Shown here in pieces: positions 20,349 through 20,980 of a stretch of 20,980 bases of DNA. The position numbers and the translations under genes are program-made. The stretch comes from a virus. Within the stretch, counting starts at the first letter, position 1. Each line of letters begins with the position of its first letter. The DNA is taken from positions 1 to 20,980 of the IMG/VR virus record IMGVR_UViG_3300017917_000497. The stretch is one strand, 5' to 3'. Under the pieces are notes generated by a model. It was not told the DNA's origin. It was given only the letters and a program-made list of their open reading frames with translations, and did not search any database.

Positions 20349-20980
20349 ATGAAAACTTTTTTACAAGACCTAGTTGCACACACACATAGCCTTGGCTTCT
20401 TGCCTTTGGTTAAAATTACAAGTACCGATAAGGAAACTGTAATCGAATCTATGGCGGAGGATCGTAGTGTTATTCTTAATGCCAAGACTCATAATCCGGT
20501 AGAGGACTTAGACGGCACATTTGGCATGCCTAACTTAAACAAGCTAGACATCCATTTAAAATGTCCTGAATACAAAGAAGGCGCCGGTATCAGTGTTGTT
20601 AAGCAAGATAGGAACGGTGATATTATTCCAACTGGGCTACACTTCCAAAACTCCACAGGCGACTTCGAAAACGACTATCGTTTTATGAGTCAAGATATTA
20701 TCAATGAAAAATTGAAGTCTGTTAAGTTTAAAGGTGCTAAGTGGGATATTGAATTCGAACCGAGTGTTAGTAGCATTCAACGTCTAAAATTCCAAAGTCA
20801 AGCGCATAGCGAAGAACAAACCTTCCAAGTTAGCACAGATAACGGCAACTTAATTTTTAGCTTTGGTGATGCAAGTACACACGCAGGTAGCTTTTTATTC
20901 CAATCTGGTGTTAACGGAAAATTACGTCAATCTTGGTCTTGGCCTGTATCTCAAGTGCAAAGTATTTTGAGTTTGTCAGG
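20349..20980 (+). CDS. 45: Sliding clamp, T4 gp45-like (5' part, runs off right edge)
   Basis: The open frame from the ATG at 20349 continues for 210 codons to the window edge without a stop, starting MKTFLQDLVAHTHSLGFLPL. The segment SMAEDRSVILNAKTHNPVED followed by GTFGMPNLNKLDIHL resembles gp45 of marine T4-like phages, and QTFQVSTDNGNLIFSFGDA fits the second clamp domain. gp45 is a trimeric ring that tethers the polymerase to DNA and in T4 also activates late transcription. No catalytic motif exists in this family, so the call rests on sequence resemblance, length and position close to gene 43. CGGAG upstream is the ribosome binding site. Confidence 0.82.
   Translation, partial: MKTFLQDLVAHTHSLGFLPLVKITSTDKETVIESMAEDRSVILNAKTHNPVEDLDGTFGMPNLNKLDIHLKCPEYKEGAGISVVKQDRNGDIIPTGLHFQNSTGDFENDYRFMSQDIINEKLKSVKFKGAKWDIEFEPSVSSIQRLKFQSQAHSEEQTFQVSTDNGNLIFSFGDASTHAGSFLFQSGVNGKLRQSWSWPVSQVQSILSLS

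Noticed and set aside
1-20980. CRISPR array, tRNA genes, insertion sequences or integrase site
   Set aside because: Reading both strands showed no regularly spaced repeats, no convincing tRNA cloverleaf, no transposase or integrase frame, so none is reported.

Overview
This window looks like part of the genome of a T4-like (tailed, contractile-tail type) bacteriophage, probably from an aquatic habitat. The supports are a family-B DNA polymerase of gp43 type, a protein that fits the gp45 sliding clamp, a DsbA-like small DNA-binding protein, PhoH, a lysis cassette with spanin-like genes (so a Gram-negative host), sequences resembling T4 late promoters (ATAAATA), and dense packing with ATGA/TAATG overlaps in AT-rich DNA. 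Several proteins remind me of conserved marine T4-like phage proteins, but no database search was possible. The host cannot be named from the sequence. All genes except phoH at the left edge are on the + strand.

Layout. (1) 1-380: 5' part of phoH on the minus strand, then a short divergent intergenic region. (2) 491-4240: two conserved-looking unknown proteins, then a lysis cassette: GH19-type endolysin, i-spanin-like membrane protein, two small lipoproteins (the first a likely o-spanin), a holin-like protein with an FG/Ala/Pro-rich tail, and a small secreted Lys-rich protein. (3) 4258-8119: a chaperone/unfoldase unit, starting at a consensus sigma70-type promoter that lies inside a terminator-like hairpin: a DnaJ without zinc finger, a full-length ClpA-type double AAA+ unfoldase that keeps a ClpP-docking IGF loop, and an unknown 208-aa protein. 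(4) 8137-16470: an accessory block that begins at a late-promoter-like site and ends at a strong terminator. It encodes an unknown 123-aa protein, a nucleotidyltransferase plus ligase-like fusion, an HxGH-type nucleotidyltransferase, a Dps-like ferritin, two unknown proteins, a very Lys-rich protein with calcium-loop-like motifs, a 503-aa protein, and a Gly/Ala-rich protein with a peptidoglycan-binding domain. (5) 16479-20980: replication genes: DsbA-like protein, DNA polymerase, a short nucleotide-sugar dehydrogenase, and the 5' part of the sliding-clamp gene, with sigma70-like promoters before dsbA and the clamp and a possible hairpin operator before the polymerase.

The most interesting hypothesis is that block (4) encodes proteins packaged in the capsid. 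Several start with a short M-x-(L/I)-x-E-(L/F)-type peptide ending in Glu, like the N-termini of T4 Alt and internal proteins, which target them to the prohead and are cut off by the gp21 protease. If true, the phage may deliver nucleic-acid-modifying enzymes, DNA-binding proteins and an envelope-active protein together with its DNA. A second point of interest is the DnaJ-ClpA pair, which could redirect host ClpP.
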